Both the position numbers and the translations under genes were made by a program. The notes under the pieces were generated by a model. It worked only from the letters and a program-made list of their open reading frames with translations. It did not search any database and was not told the origin of the DNA. From Spirochaetota bacterium (GTDB lineage Bacteria; Spirochaetota; Spirochaetia; Treponematales; Treponemataceae): a stretch of 64,000 nt of DNA. Positions within the stretch are counted from its first letter, which is position 1. Each line of letters opens with the position of its first letter. The stretch spans positions 62,001 to 126,000 of the forward strand of contig JAEXRH010000014.1 of the NCBI GenBank assembly GCA_023438065.1, read 5' to 3'. Shown here piece by piece: positions 26,824 through 34,633 of this stretch.

Positions 26824-27540
26824 TTATCTACCCTTGTAGAAAACCCGAACCTGCTTGTAGAGGCCTTCGCCTTCGCTTTTCGTGTCGACGTCGCCGATAT
26901 CGTTGAGCGTCGTGTGGATCAGCCTGCGCTCGAAGGGATTCATCGGCTCGAGAAGCATCGAACCCTTCGTCGTCCTGACCCGGTCGGCGGTAGTGTAGGC
27001 GAGGCGCACGAGGGACTCCTCGCGCCTGATCCGGTAGTTCTCCGAGTCAAGAATAACACGGGTGTCCTCGCGTCCGATACGCCCGGCGTACACGTTCGCG
27101 AGAAGCTGGAGGGCGTCGAGATTCTTGCCCTTCCGCCCGATGAGGATCGAGGAACTGCGCGAGTTGAGCCTGAGTCCGATCTTCTTTTCCTCGCGGGACA
27201 TCACCTCCACGGTGACGTCGTATCCCATCTTCCTGACCATCGACGCGACGAAGTCTATCATCGACTTCTCGAACTCGTCCTTCGGCAGGGGATCCTGGAA
27301 GAGACTCTTCCCTTTCGGGACGGATCCGTCGAACTCGGGATCGATATGCTCGGTTTTTCCCGAAGGCCGGCTGACCTTCTGGTCCGTATGGACGCAGATG
27401 CGCACGAAGCCTTTTTTGAAGATGCTGTTTTTCTGGGCCTCGACGATCTCGACGTCGAACTGGTCCTTCTCGAGGCCCAACTCGGCGGCGGCAAGCTCAA
27501 TGGCTTCCTTTTCGGTCTTTGCCTCAAATTCGTATGTCAT
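26824..27540 (-). CDS. jag: RNA-binding protein Jag/KhpB
   Basis: Jag (KhpB) is an RNA-binding protein linked to cell elongation and division and is often encoded after yidC. The 238-residue protein has a Jag-N domain at the start (TYEFEAKTEKEAIELAAAEL), a KH domain in the middle with IGRKGKNLDALQ near residue 155, and a C-terminal R3H domain (RRLIHTTLND). The ATG at 27540 is chosen because GGAG lies 7 nt upstream; a GTG two codons earlier is less likely. Directly follows yidC by 24 nt. Confidence 0.93.
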   Translation of the reverse strand: MTYEFEAKTEKEAIELAAAELGLEKDQFDVEIVEAQKNSIFKKGFVRICVHTDQKVSRPSGKTEHIDPEFDGSVPKGKSLFQDPLPKDEFEKSMIDFVASMVRKMGYDVTVEVMSREEKKIGLRLNSRSSSILIGRKGKNLDALQLLANVYAGRIGREDTRVILDSENYRIRREESLVRLAYTTADRVRTTKGSMLLEPMNPFERRLIHTTLNDIGDVDTKSEGEGLYKQVRVFYKGR

Positions 27541-27564
27541 ATGCACGCTCCTGGCGAAATAATG

Positions 27565-29352
27565 TTACTTCTTGACGAGCTTCAGGCCGGCTTCCTTCTT
27601 CGCGTGCATCATCCGGTTGATGATGAGCTGCTGCGCGAGGGTCAGTACGTTCGAGAACGTCCAGTACAGGAGAAGACCCGCGGGCGCATTGTAAAATATG
27701 AAGAAGAAGAAAATCGGCATTCCGTAGATCATGATCTTCATCGACGCGTTCTGCTGGGCCGAGGTCGGTGTCTGGGTGACCTTGCCGAACAGCAGCTGCG
27801 AGACGAGATAAATTATCGGGAGAAGCCTGAGATCGGTCCAATTGAGGACCGGAAGGACGAACGGGAACGCGAGCACGCTGTCGCCGGCCGAAAGGTCGGG
27901 AATCCATCCGGGGATGAACAGGGCGCCGCGGAACTCGAAATAGTTGTTGAAAAGGTTGTACATCGCGAAGAGAAGCGGGAACTGGATCAAAAGCGGCAAG
28001 CAGCCCGACATCGGGTTATAGCCGGCCGTCTTGTAGAATTTCGCCATCTCCTCGTTCATCTTCTGGGGATTGTTGCGATACTTCTCCTGGATCTCCTGGA
28101 TCTTCGGCTGGAACTCCTGCATCTTGAGCGTGGCCTCGGAGCTCTTTTTCGTGAGCGGAAAAAGGATGAGCCGGGTGAGAACCGTCAGGAGGATGATGGA
28201 AACGCCCCAGTTGGGGATCAGCATGAAGAAGAATTCCATGAGCACCTTGAGAAGAACCTCAAGGGGCGCGAGTATCCCGCTCGAGTCGACGATCGAATCG
28301 AGCTTCGCGTCGGCGAGCTTGTAGGGGTTGTTCATCGCGACGTTATAGCGGCTCAAGTACTTGTCGGTTCGCGGGCCGACGTAGAACTTCCAGGTGTCGG
28401 TATTGCGGTTCGCCGAAACAGGCGCGCGTGAAAGGAAAATCTGGTCGACGATCGCGTCCTGCTCGGGGCTGACGGCCGAGTATTCGAGCGCGGAAAGGGG
28501 GCTTTCGGGGAGGGCGATCAGGGAGAAATACTTCCCGGTCACGCCGGCCCACGAGGCCTTGGCCGAGTCGCTCTTCCGCTGTCCCTGATTGACGGAGACG
28601 ATCTTCTTCTTGCCGTCGACCACGCGATAGTACTTGCGGAACTCGTACTGATCGTTCTTTCCCTTCCAGGTCGGTCCGATCTGGGGGGATGTCCTGATCG
28701 TATACGCGGACTGCCCGACCGCGAGTCCCTTGAAGGAGGAGTCGCCGTCTATCGTGACCTTGAGCTCGAACATGTAATCGTCGGGACGGAAGGTGTACTG
28801 CTTGGCGAGGGTAAAGGTTCCGATGGTACCGTCGGCGTTTTTAACCGAAAAGACGCGGAAAAACCCGATCTCGGTCTCGCTGATTCGCCGGACGTTGAAG
28901 GTCTCGTCAATCGGCGCGTTTTGCGCGTCGCCGAAGGCGATCGAGAAGGCCCGGTTCGCCTTGGTCACGTTGTCGGCCATCTCGACGTAATCTTCTTTCG
29001 TTGAATGCTGCTTGAGCTTGAAGGAAACGATATCGCCGCCGCGATTGGTGAACTCGACGTGGACGAGCGGGGTTTCTATCACGTCGGTTTGCTCGGGGAT
29101 CTCCGCGGTCTGGAGCGCTTCTCCGGCTGAAATCGCGGGAGAACCCGCGGCTCCCGCGGAGGATACGGGTTCATTCTGCGCGACGACGGCGTTCGCGTCC
29201 CCGCTTGCGGGAGAGACGGTCTCGTTCGCCTGAACGGGTTTTTCGGCGACCGGGGCAGCGGGAGCCGCCGGGAAGAATTTCGTTTGAACCGTCACGCCCG
29301 CGACGATGATAAGCGTGGAAAACACGATAGCGTAAACAACGTTTCTGTTCAT
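27565..29352 (-). CDS. yidC: Membrane protein insertase YidC
   Basis: YidC inserts and folds inner-membrane proteins alone or with SecYEG. The 595-residue protein has the Gram-negative layout: an N-terminal helix, a large periplasmic beta domain (about residues 60-350), then five C-terminal helices. The core is recognisable in LTRLILFPLTKKSSEATLKM, with the conserved Arg in the hydrophilic groove, NPMSGCLPLLIQFPLLFAMY and YNAPAGLLLYWTFSN. A Lys-rich tail follows. ATG 29352 is preferred to 29361 because the AAAGGAG site is only 1 nt from the latter and 10 nt from the former. Confidence 0.97.
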   Translation of the reverse strand: MNRNVVYAIVFSTLIIVAGVTVQTKFFPAAPAAPVAEKPVQANETVSPASGDANAVVAQNEPVSSAGAAGSPAISAGEALQTAEIPEQTDVIETPLVHVEFTNRGGDIVSFKLKQHSTKEDYVEMADNVTKANRAFSIAFGDAQNAPIDETFNVRRISETEIGFFRVFSVKNADGTIGTFTLAKQYTFRPDDYMFELKVTIDGDSSFKGLAVGQSAYTIRTSPQIGPTWKGKNDQYEFRKYYRVVDGKKKIVSVNQGQRKSDSAKASWAGVTGKYFSLIALPESPLSALEYSAVSPEQDAIVDQIFLSRAPVSANRNTDTWKFYVGPRTDKYLSRYNVAMNNPYKLADAKLDSIVDSSGILAPLEVLLKVLMEFFFMLIPNWGVSIILLTVLTRLILFPLTKKSSEATLKMQEFQPKIQEIQEKYRNNPQKMNEEMAKFYKTAGYNPMSGCLPLLIQFPLLFAMYNLFNNYFEFRGALFIPGWIPDLSAGDSVLAFPFVLPVLNWTDLRLLPIIYLVSQLLFGKVTQTPTSAQQNASMKIMIYGMPIFFFFIFYNAPAGLLLYWTFSNVLTLAQQLIINRMMHAKKEAGLKLVKK

Positions 29353-29372
29353 TCCGTTCATGCTCCTTTCAG

Positions 29373-29594
29373 CTAGGGAACTGGATCATACCCGCCTTCG
29401 CGGAATGGATGACAGCGCAGGATACGCTTGACGGCAAGAACAAAGCCCTTCATCGGGCCGTATTTCATGATCGCCTCGTACGCGTACGCGGAGCATGTCG
29501 GATAATACCTGCAAGCTGACGGCAATAGGGGGGAGATGAATCGTTGATATACGCGGATAACCCCGCATAAAAAGTACTGAAACAGCCTAGCCAT
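29373..29594 (-). CDS. yidD: Membrane protein insertion efficiency factor YidD
   Basis: YidD is a small membrane-associated protein that helps YidC-dependent insertion. The 73-residue protein has the family block IRVYQRFISPLLPSACRYYP, then CSAYAYEAI and LRCHPFREGGYDPVP, matching full length. ATG 29594 is chosen as the family start; the longer frame runs through rnpA. It overlaps the end of rnpA by 8 nt, so translation is probably coupled. Confidence 0.95.
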   Translation of the reverse strand: MARLFQYFLCGVIRVYQRFISPLLPSACRYYPTCSAYAYEAIMKYGPMKGFVLAVKRILRCHPFREGGYDPVP

Positions 29595-29943
29595 CCGTCC
29601 GCGCCCAAATACCGGCTTTCCGAAAAAGCGTTTCCAGCTGCCACTCGCGAGTGGCATAAACGTCTTTACCGGGAAAAACCAGAACCGTCAAATCAAACCC
29701 GCAGGCAAGATACCGCTTTACAAGGCGATACGCTTCGCGGCTCAATCGTCGGGAATGATTTCGTTCAACGGCAGTACCGAACCCGCGCGGAAAAGTAAAA
29801 ACGACCCTGTTCCGCTCCATCCCGTTAGCCAGGACAAATAGTTTTGCCCCGTCGCAGCTGTATTTTTTTCCCTTCCGGAAAACAGTTTGGATTGCGGCGG
29901 AACCCTTCAGGCGTTCCGCTTTCTTAAACCCTGAGCGTTTCAC
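29587..29943 (-). CDS. rnpA: Ribonuclease P protein component
   Basis: RnpA is the protein subunit of RNase P, which trims the 5' leader of tRNA precursors. The 118-residue basic protein carries the RNR signature region (ERNHSRRLSREAYRLVKRY) and the preceding RVVFTFPRGFGTAV. The start is GTG at 29943, 17 nt after the rpmH stop, with no strong ribosome site, so translation may depend on rpmH. The matching RNase P RNA gene is not in this window. Confidence 0.94.
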   Translation of the reverse strand: MKRSGFKKAERLKGSAAIQTVFRKGKKYSCDGAKLFVLANGMERNRVVFTFPRGFGTAVERNHSRRLSREAYRLVKRYLACGFDLTVLVFPGKDVYATREWQLETLFRKAGIWARTDG

Positions 29944-29960
29944 GGCTCACTGGCGAAAAA

Positions 29961-30116
29961 TCAATAGGGCTTCTTCTCGTCGGAAATGGTGAGCTTATAG
30001 CGCCCCTTCGCTCTCCGGCGCTTCAGAACGAGGCGGCCGCCGCGGGTAGCCATGCGGGCGCGAAATCCGAATTTGCGGGTACGTTTAGTCTTGCTGGGCT
30101 GATAGGTCCGTTTCAT
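29961..30116 (-). CDS. rpmH: 50S ribosomal protein L34
   Basis: This 51-residue protein was found by reading the minus strand directly. It begins MKRTYQPSKTKRTRKFGFRA and continues with the invariant RMATRGGRLVLKRRRAKGR. The C-terminus (YKLTISDEKKPY) is a few residues longer than the usual 44-46. AAAGGAG precedes the ATG by 8-10 nt. It is the first gene of the block rpmH-rnpA-yidD-yidC-jag and has its own strong promoter upstream. Confidence 0.97.
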   Translation of the reverse strand: MKRTYQPSKTKRTRKFGFRARMATRGGRLVLKRRRAKGRYKLTISDEKKPY

Positions 30117-30210
30117 GGATCTGTGACTCCTTTATTTGTAAGAACCTTAGCCCTTGCTTTGCAAAAGACCGGTTCAAATGGTAAGGTTTTCCTGATACAA
30201 CAGGCAACGC

Positions 30211-30239
30211 AGTATACCTGTATCGATACTCAAGGTCAA
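30211..30239 (-). promoter_or_regulatory. Promoter of the rpmH operon
   Basis: TTGACC (-35, 30234-30239) and TATACT (-10, 30211-30216) are 17 bp apart. The -35 box overlaps the stop codon of the DUF721 gene. The leader to rpmH would be about 88 nt. Confidence 0.82.
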
Positions 30240-30718
30240 GCGTCGCCGTTTTCGCTTTCGTCCCTTTTCCCTTTCCTGATGCTTTCCTTGAGCCGGGAAA
30301 GGACGTCCTTGAGCGGATCGTCCAGCCGCTCGTCCACCGGTACGTCCGGATGGGCCTCTTCCTGAGCCCGGGAAAGACCTTCCCCGACGGGCGTCGTCGG
30401 GCGCGAGTAGGTGACCTCGCGTTCGGCGACGACGCGAATGACGAGCGCCTTGATCCCGAGGTCGGGATAGCCCCGGGAAAGGGCGGAAAGGACTGCCGCC
30501 TTGCGGAAGTGAATCTGCTGGCTCCATCCCGGGTGATCGACCTCGACGATGACCGCCCCGCGATCGACGTCCACCACCCGGGAATGGGCGGCTATCTTCT
30601 CGCCGACAAGGTCCCTCCAGCTTCGGGAAAACGCGTTCGCCTTTTCCATGTTGGCCGGGTCAAACCCGTTGAAGAGCGCGGTTATGACGTCCGATGCCTT
30701 GCGAAATTCCTTACTCAC
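30236..30718 (-). CDS. DUF721 (DciA-like) protein
   Basis: DUF721 proteins include DciA, the ancestral loader or helper of replicative helicase DnaB. The 160-residue protein has the domain at residues 10-100, with SRSWRDLVGEKIAAHSRV and VIVEVDHPGWSQQIHF, followed by a charged, probably disordered tail rich in Arg, Glu and Lys. It overlaps recF by 8 nt. Position in the dnaA-dnaN-recF block supports a replication role. Confidence 0.85.
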   Translation of the reverse strand: MSKEFRKASDVITALFNGFDPANMEKANAFSRSWRDLVGEKIAAHSRVVDVDRGAVIVEVDHPGWSQQIHFRKAAVLSALSRGYPDLGIKALVIRVVAEREVTYSRPTTPVGEGLSRAQEEAHPDVPVDERLDDPLKDVLSRLKESIRKGKRDESENGDA

Positions 30719-31784
30719 TCCACTGACCCCCGCTCACGTGATACACCCGTGTCGTGGTGCGTTTATACCGTTCGTACGGCTCGCCGGGCAAAAAAGTGCA
30801 AAAAAGCTGGTCATATTCCGGAAGCAGGGCGGTAAAACGCTGCCGTTTGTCGGGATCGAGCTCGAGCAGCACGTCATCCATGAGCAGAACGGGCTTTCGC
30901 CCGGTCACGTCGGTGTAAAATGCCGCCTGCGCCGTTCTCAGTAAAAGCGAAAGGAGGCGCCGCTGACCGGTCGACGCCGTCGGCACGAAGAGCTTTTTGT
31001 TCCTCACGAACCTCACGCGGTCCCGGTGCGGCCCGGACATGGTCGTGCACATCGAGACGTCAAAATCGCGTCTCTCGATCAGTCGCGCCATTATCCGCTC
31101 AACCGAGCTTTCCTTCCATGACGGGGAATAATCGATCGTCACCCCGTCTATCCCGCTCACCTCTTCGTAGAGGCGCGCGAAGACCCGGTTAAAGTCCCTG
31201 ATCGTCGATTCCCGGCGCTGGACTATGCTCAACCCGCACTCCGCGAGCTGAATATCGAGCGCGTCGAGGACGGAAAGACTTTTTTCCCGCAACACCGCGT
31301 TTCTTGACTTGAGGACCTTTTTATACGCGCGATTGAGGTCGATGAAGGAGCTGTCATACATCGAAAGGGACTGATCGAGAAAAAACCGCTTGCGTTCGGG
31401 CGTGCCCGACGCGAAATCGAGATCGTCATGGCTGAAAAGCACGCACGGGATGGTATCGACCAACTCCTTTCTATCCGAAATGTGCTTCGCATTCTTCTCT
31501 ATGCGCTTTCGTCCGTCCCGAAAGGTGATCGATATGCCGTTCGTCCGTTCGTTTTGATCCCGGAAAGAGGATCGCACGCTGTATTCCGCTGAACCCTCCC
31601 GCGCGATCTCGGCGTCGTTTCTCGTGCGAAAAGAGGAGCCGTACGCGGACATATAGAGACTTTCGAGGATGTTGCTTTTCCCCTGACCGTTCTCGCCGAC
31701 GAAATAGACCTCCCGCGAGAGGAGGTCCATGGTTCCGTCGGCGATATTTCGAAACGAGGCGAAGGAAACGGATAAAAACGGCAC
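30711..31784 (-). CDS. recF: DNA replication/repair ATPase RecF
   Basis: RecF is an SMC-like ATPase that helps load RecA at gaps. The 357-residue protein has Walker A GENGQGKSNILE near residue 32, the region SHDDLDFASGTPERKRFFLD, the ABC-type signature STGQRRLLSLLL, and Walker B PVLLMDDVLLELD. Length equals the family norm. It follows dnaN by 16 nt and overlaps DUF721, so the four genes look cotranscribed. Confidence 0.96.
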   Translation of the reverse strand: MPFLSVSFASFRNIADGTMDLLSREVYFVGENGQGKSNILESLYMSAYGSSFRTRNDAEIAREGSAEYSVRSSFRDQNERTNGISITFRDGRKRIEKNAKHISDRKELVDTIPCVLFSHDDLDFASGTPERKRFFLDQSLSMYDSSFIDLNRAYKKVLKSRNAVLREKSLSVLDALDIQLAECGLSIVQRRESTIRDFNRVFARLYEEVSGIDGVTIDYSPSWKESSVERIMARLIERRDFDVSMCTTMSGPHRDRVRFVRNKKLFVPTASTGQRRLLSLLLRTAQAAFYTDVTGRKPVLLMDDVLLELDPDKRQRFTALLPEYDQLFCTFLPGEPYERYKRTTTRVYHVSGGQWSE

Positions 31785-31800
31785 GGCGCGGCTTTGTTTT

Positions 31801-32904
31801 TTACTCCATCTGCATCGGCATGACGATGTGGAAGAAATCCTTCGCGGGTTCGGCGTTGATAGTGATCGCCTTCATCGGCTCGGTAAAGTCGATTTTCACC
31901 CGTTCGGTGCCGATTACCTTGACCGGCTCCTCGAGATAGAGGTAGTTGAGCGCGATGGTTATCTCGTCTCCGTCGAATTTGCACGGGATCTCTTCCTTGG
32001 CGGTACCGATCTCCGTTTCCTGCGAACTGATCGTCAGGGTTCCCGACGCGACGGTCATGTAAATTCTCCGGGATTTCTGTTCGACGAGGAGGGCGACGCG
32101 CTTGAGCGCCTCGAGAAGCTCCTTGGTATCGACCTCGAAGGAAAAGGACTGTGACGCGGGAATGACGCGGGAATAGTTGGGGAACTGTCCCTCGATGAGT
32201 ACCGACGAGAACTCGTAGTTCCCGAACCGGAAATACACGTTTTTCTCGCCGACGCCGATGGAAAGGGGTCCCTCGTCGGTCGCGCGCCGATTGATGATCG
32301 TGAGGATCTTCGGCGGAACGATGATTCCCTTGAAGTCCGGAATGGATATCCCGAATTCCTTGCCGATGAACGCGAGCCGCCTTCCGTCGGTGGCGATGAG
32401 CTGAAGTTTGTCGTCCTTCTTCTCCATGAACACGCCGTTCATGAAGTACCGGGTTTCGTCGTCGGATACGGAGAATACGGTCTGGTTGACCATCTCCTTG
32501 AACTCCTTCACGGGAACGTCGAAAAAAGAGACGTTCGAGGGAACGCTGAATTCGGGAAACTTGTCGCTCGTGATGCTCTTGAGCTGGAATCGCGCCTTTC
32601 GCGTGGAAGGCCTGATGGTGATCTTTATGTCGTTTTGCTCGAACTCGATCTCTCCCTGCGGAAGCGAGGAGATGATGCTCATGAACTTGTCGCAAAAAAC
32701 GGTCGTCGATCCCGGTTCCTGGATATCGACCGGGATTTTCGTCTCGAAGTTAACCTTTATGTCGGTAGCGCGGATAAGGAGCGTTCCGTTATGGGCGTCG
32801 AGAAGGACGTTGGAAAGAATGGATATCGCGTTTTTGGTGGCGATGATCTCCTGGGCTATAGCGATTTCCTTAAGGAGAGCGTCTCTGTCAAAGGTAAACT
32901 TCAT
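31801..32904 (-). CDS. dnaN: DNA polymerase III beta subunit (sliding clamp)
   Basis: DnaN forms the ring-shaped clamp that tethers DNA polymerase. The 367-residue protein has three clamp domains of roughly 120 residues each. Recognisable pieces are the N-terminal KFTFDRDALLKEIAIAQEII, ATDGRRLAF near residue 176 at the peptide-binding cleft, and the C-terminal HIVMPMQME close to the family consensus. GGAGG precedes the ATG. The origin lies immediately upstream. Confidence 0.97.
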   Translation of the reverse strand: MKFTFDRDALLKEIAIAQEIIATKNAISILSNVLLDAHNGTLLIRATDIKVNFETKIPVDIQEPGSTTVFCDKFMSIISSLPQGEIEFEQNDIKITIRPSTRKARFQLKSITSDKFPEFSVPSNVSFFDVPVKEFKEMVNQTVFSVSDDETRYFMNGVFMEKKDDKLQLIATDGRRLAFIGKEFGISIPDFKGIIVPPKILTIINRRATDEGPLSIGVGEKNVYFRFGNYEFSSVLIEGQFPNYSRVIPASQSFSFEVDTKELLEALKRVALLVEQKSRRIYMTVASGTLTISSQETEIGTAKEEIPCKFDGDEITIALNYLYLEEPVKVIGTERVKIDFTEPMKAITINAEPAKDFFHIVMPMQME

Positions 32905-32929
32905 ATATCCTCCGTTCGCTTGTTCTCTA

Positions 32930-33130
32930 TATTTCTATTATTTAAATAAATAATAGTAGTAGTGATAATAGAGCCTGTGCAATTCTTGATAAGTCGTAAA
33001 AGTCGTTAACCCAAAAGGATTTACGGTCTTAACAACTACCCCCCGTTCACTACCCGCGTTATGCACATGTCCACAGGACGGTAAAACGTTCACACATTAT
33101 ACACGCAGTTACCGCAGATAATCCACAAGA
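32930..33130. other. Replication origin oriC
   Basis: The 231-bp gap between dnaN and dnaA is far richer in A+T than its surroundings. It holds the perfect DnaA box TTATGCACA (33059-33067), near boxes ATGTCCACA (33067), TTATACACG (33097) and TAATCCACA (33119), and an AT-only stretch at 32936-32955. A run of seven triplets, TAA TAG TAG TAG TGA TAA TAG (32951-32971), resembles the DnaA-trio used for strand opening. A weak reverse-orientation box (TGTGCAATT, 32976-32984) lies on the expected side. dnaN is minus-strand and gyrBA plus-strand, consistent with forks leaving in both directions. Confidence 0.88.
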
Positions 33131-33135
33131 TACGG

Positions 33136-34548
33136 CTAACTGTTATAATCCTTGATCATCTTGTTCAGTTTCTGGATTGTCGTTTCGAGCGAGGGTTCCG
33201 CCTTCAATCGCTCCTCGATTTTTTGGCACCCGTGCATGACCGTCGTGTGATCGCGTCCGCCGAATTCCATGCCAAGCTCCGTTGTCGAGTATTCCGTGAT
33301 CTCGCGGGCGATATACATGGCAAGCTGACGGGGAAAGGAAACGGCCTTCGTTCTCTTTTTGCTCTTCAGGTCGGTATAGGAAAGGGAAAAATAGTCGGCC
33401 ACGACCTTTTGAATCGTCTCTATCGTTACGTTGTTCTGCTTTGGCGCGCCGAATACGTCACGGAGCTGCTGCTGGGCGGTTTCGAGGGTAACCGGCTTTT
33501 TGGTCAGTTCAGCGTACGCCACGAGTTTCGTGAGTGATGCCTCAAGGTCGCGGACGTTCGAGGAAACGTTCTTGGCGATAAGGTTCAACACCTCGGTCGG
33601 TATCGCTATGCCGCGCGCCTCGCTCTTTTTCGCGAGAATGGCGCATCGTGTCTCGTAGCTCGGGGGCTGGAGATCGACGTTGAGGCCGCGCTCGAAGCGG
33701 GAGCGAAGCCGTTCGGAAAGGTTCTTGAGCTCGGAGACCGGACGGTCGCAGGTGAACATGATCTGCTTTTTCGCGTCGTAGAGCGCGTTGAAGGTGTGAA
33801 ACAGTTCCTCCTGCGTCTCGATCTTCTTCTGCAGAAAGTGAATGTCGTCGATCAGGAGCATGTCCGCGTTGCGGTACTTGTTCTTGAAATCGGCAGTTTT
33901 GTTGTTCTTGATGGACTCGACGAACTCGTTTGTGAAATTCTCGGCCGTGATATAGATGATCTTGCAGCCCTTTTCCTTCCACGCGAGATTGCCGATCGCC
34001 TGCATGAGGTGGGTCTTTCCGAGACCGACCCCGCCGTATATGAGACACGGATTATAGGCCGTTCCGGGGTTTTTCGCGATGGCGAGGGCGGCGTTCGCGG
34101 CAAAGGAGTTGTTTTCCCCGACCACGAAGTTCTCGAAGGTATAATCCTCGCGGAGAAGGGGATGGTTTCCCCGGTCCTTCTGTTCGGAAAGCTTCGGCGT
34201 CGCGGGGACTCTTTTATGCTGCGGTTCCGTATCGGCGCGCTCTTCTTTCGCCGAATCGCGCGGTTCGTCATGAGGTTGAGGGACGCTGTCCTTCGTTCGC
34301 TGCTTTATCTCGAAATCGACCGCGATATGCTGGCCGGATAGCTCAAAAAGCTTGCCCTCGATACGGTTTTGGTATCGCTGTTTTACCTGATCCCGATAGA
34401 ATCCAGAGGGTACGGACACGACGACAGACAGTTCTCCCGATGTTTCATACGCCATGTTGAACCACATCGCGTATTCTTGTTCGGACAGTTCATTTTTTAG
34501 CTGATGCACGGTTTCTTTCCAGAAAACACTGTAATCCCACGTACCCAT
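33136..34548 (-). CDS. dnaA: Chromosomal replication initiator DnaA
   Basis: DnaA binds 9-bp boxes at oriC and opens the duplex. The 470-residue protein has domain I (residues 1-85), a charged domain II linker, an AAA+ domain with Walker A GGVGLGKTHLMQAIGN near residue 170 and Walker B MLLIDDIHFL near 230, and domain IV with the DNA-binding signature GGRDHTTVMHGCQKI near 435. Length is usual. The ATG at 34548 has no Shine-Dalgarno sequence. Its promoter puts +1 only 2 nt before the ATG, so the mRNA is predicted to be essentially leaderless. Confidence 0.98.
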   Translation of the reverse strand: MGTWDYSVFWKETVHQLKNELSEQEYAMWFNMAYETSGELSVVVSVPSGFYRDQVKQRYQNRIEGKLFELSGQHIAVDFEIKQRTKDSVPQPHDEPRDSAKEERADTEPQHKRVPATPKLSEQKDRGNHPLLREDYTFENFVVGENNSFAANAALAIAKNPGTAYNPCLIYGGVGLGKTHLMQAIGNLAWKEKGCKIIYITAENFTNEFVESIKNNKTADFKNKYRNADMLLIDDIHFLQKKIETQEELFHTFNALYDAKKQIMFTCDRPVSELKNLSERLRSRFERGLNVDLQPPSYETRCAILAKKSEARGIAIPTEVLNLIAKNVSSNVRDLEASLTKLVAYAELTKKPVTLETAQQQLRDVFGAPKQNNVTIETIQKVVADYFSLSYTDLKSKKRTKAVSFPRQLAMYIAREITEYSTTELGMEFGGRDHTTVMHGCQKIEERLKAEPSLETTIQKLNKMIKDYNS

Positions 34549-34556
34549 AGTGCGCC

Positions 34557-34586
34557 ATTATACCCCTTCTTTACTTTTTTTGACAA
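34557..34586 (-). promoter_or_regulatory. dnaA promoter, predicted near-leaderless
   Basis: TTGTCA (34581-34586) and a perfect TATAAT (34557-34562) are 18 bp apart on the minus strand; the -10 box ends 8 nt before the ATG. It overlaps the divergent gyrB promoter. Confidence 0.8.
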
Positions 34587-34598
34587 TGACGGTATAGT
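34570..34598 (+). promoter_or_regulatory. gyrB promoter
   Basis: TTTACT (34570-34575) and TATAGT (34593-34598) are spaced by 17 bp. The tempting TTGACA at 34580 is only 7 bp from the -10 box and belongs to the opposite-strand dnaA signal. Confidence 0.6.
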
Positions 34599-34633
34599 GA
34601 AAAGAACGCGTTTCTACCATATAAGGATACAGA

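Noticed and set aside
34580..34585. Perfect TTGACA as -35 of gyrB
   Set aside because: It is only 7 bp from the gyrB -10 box; TTTACT at 34570 has the right 17-bp spacing, and the reverse strand of this spot serves dnaA.
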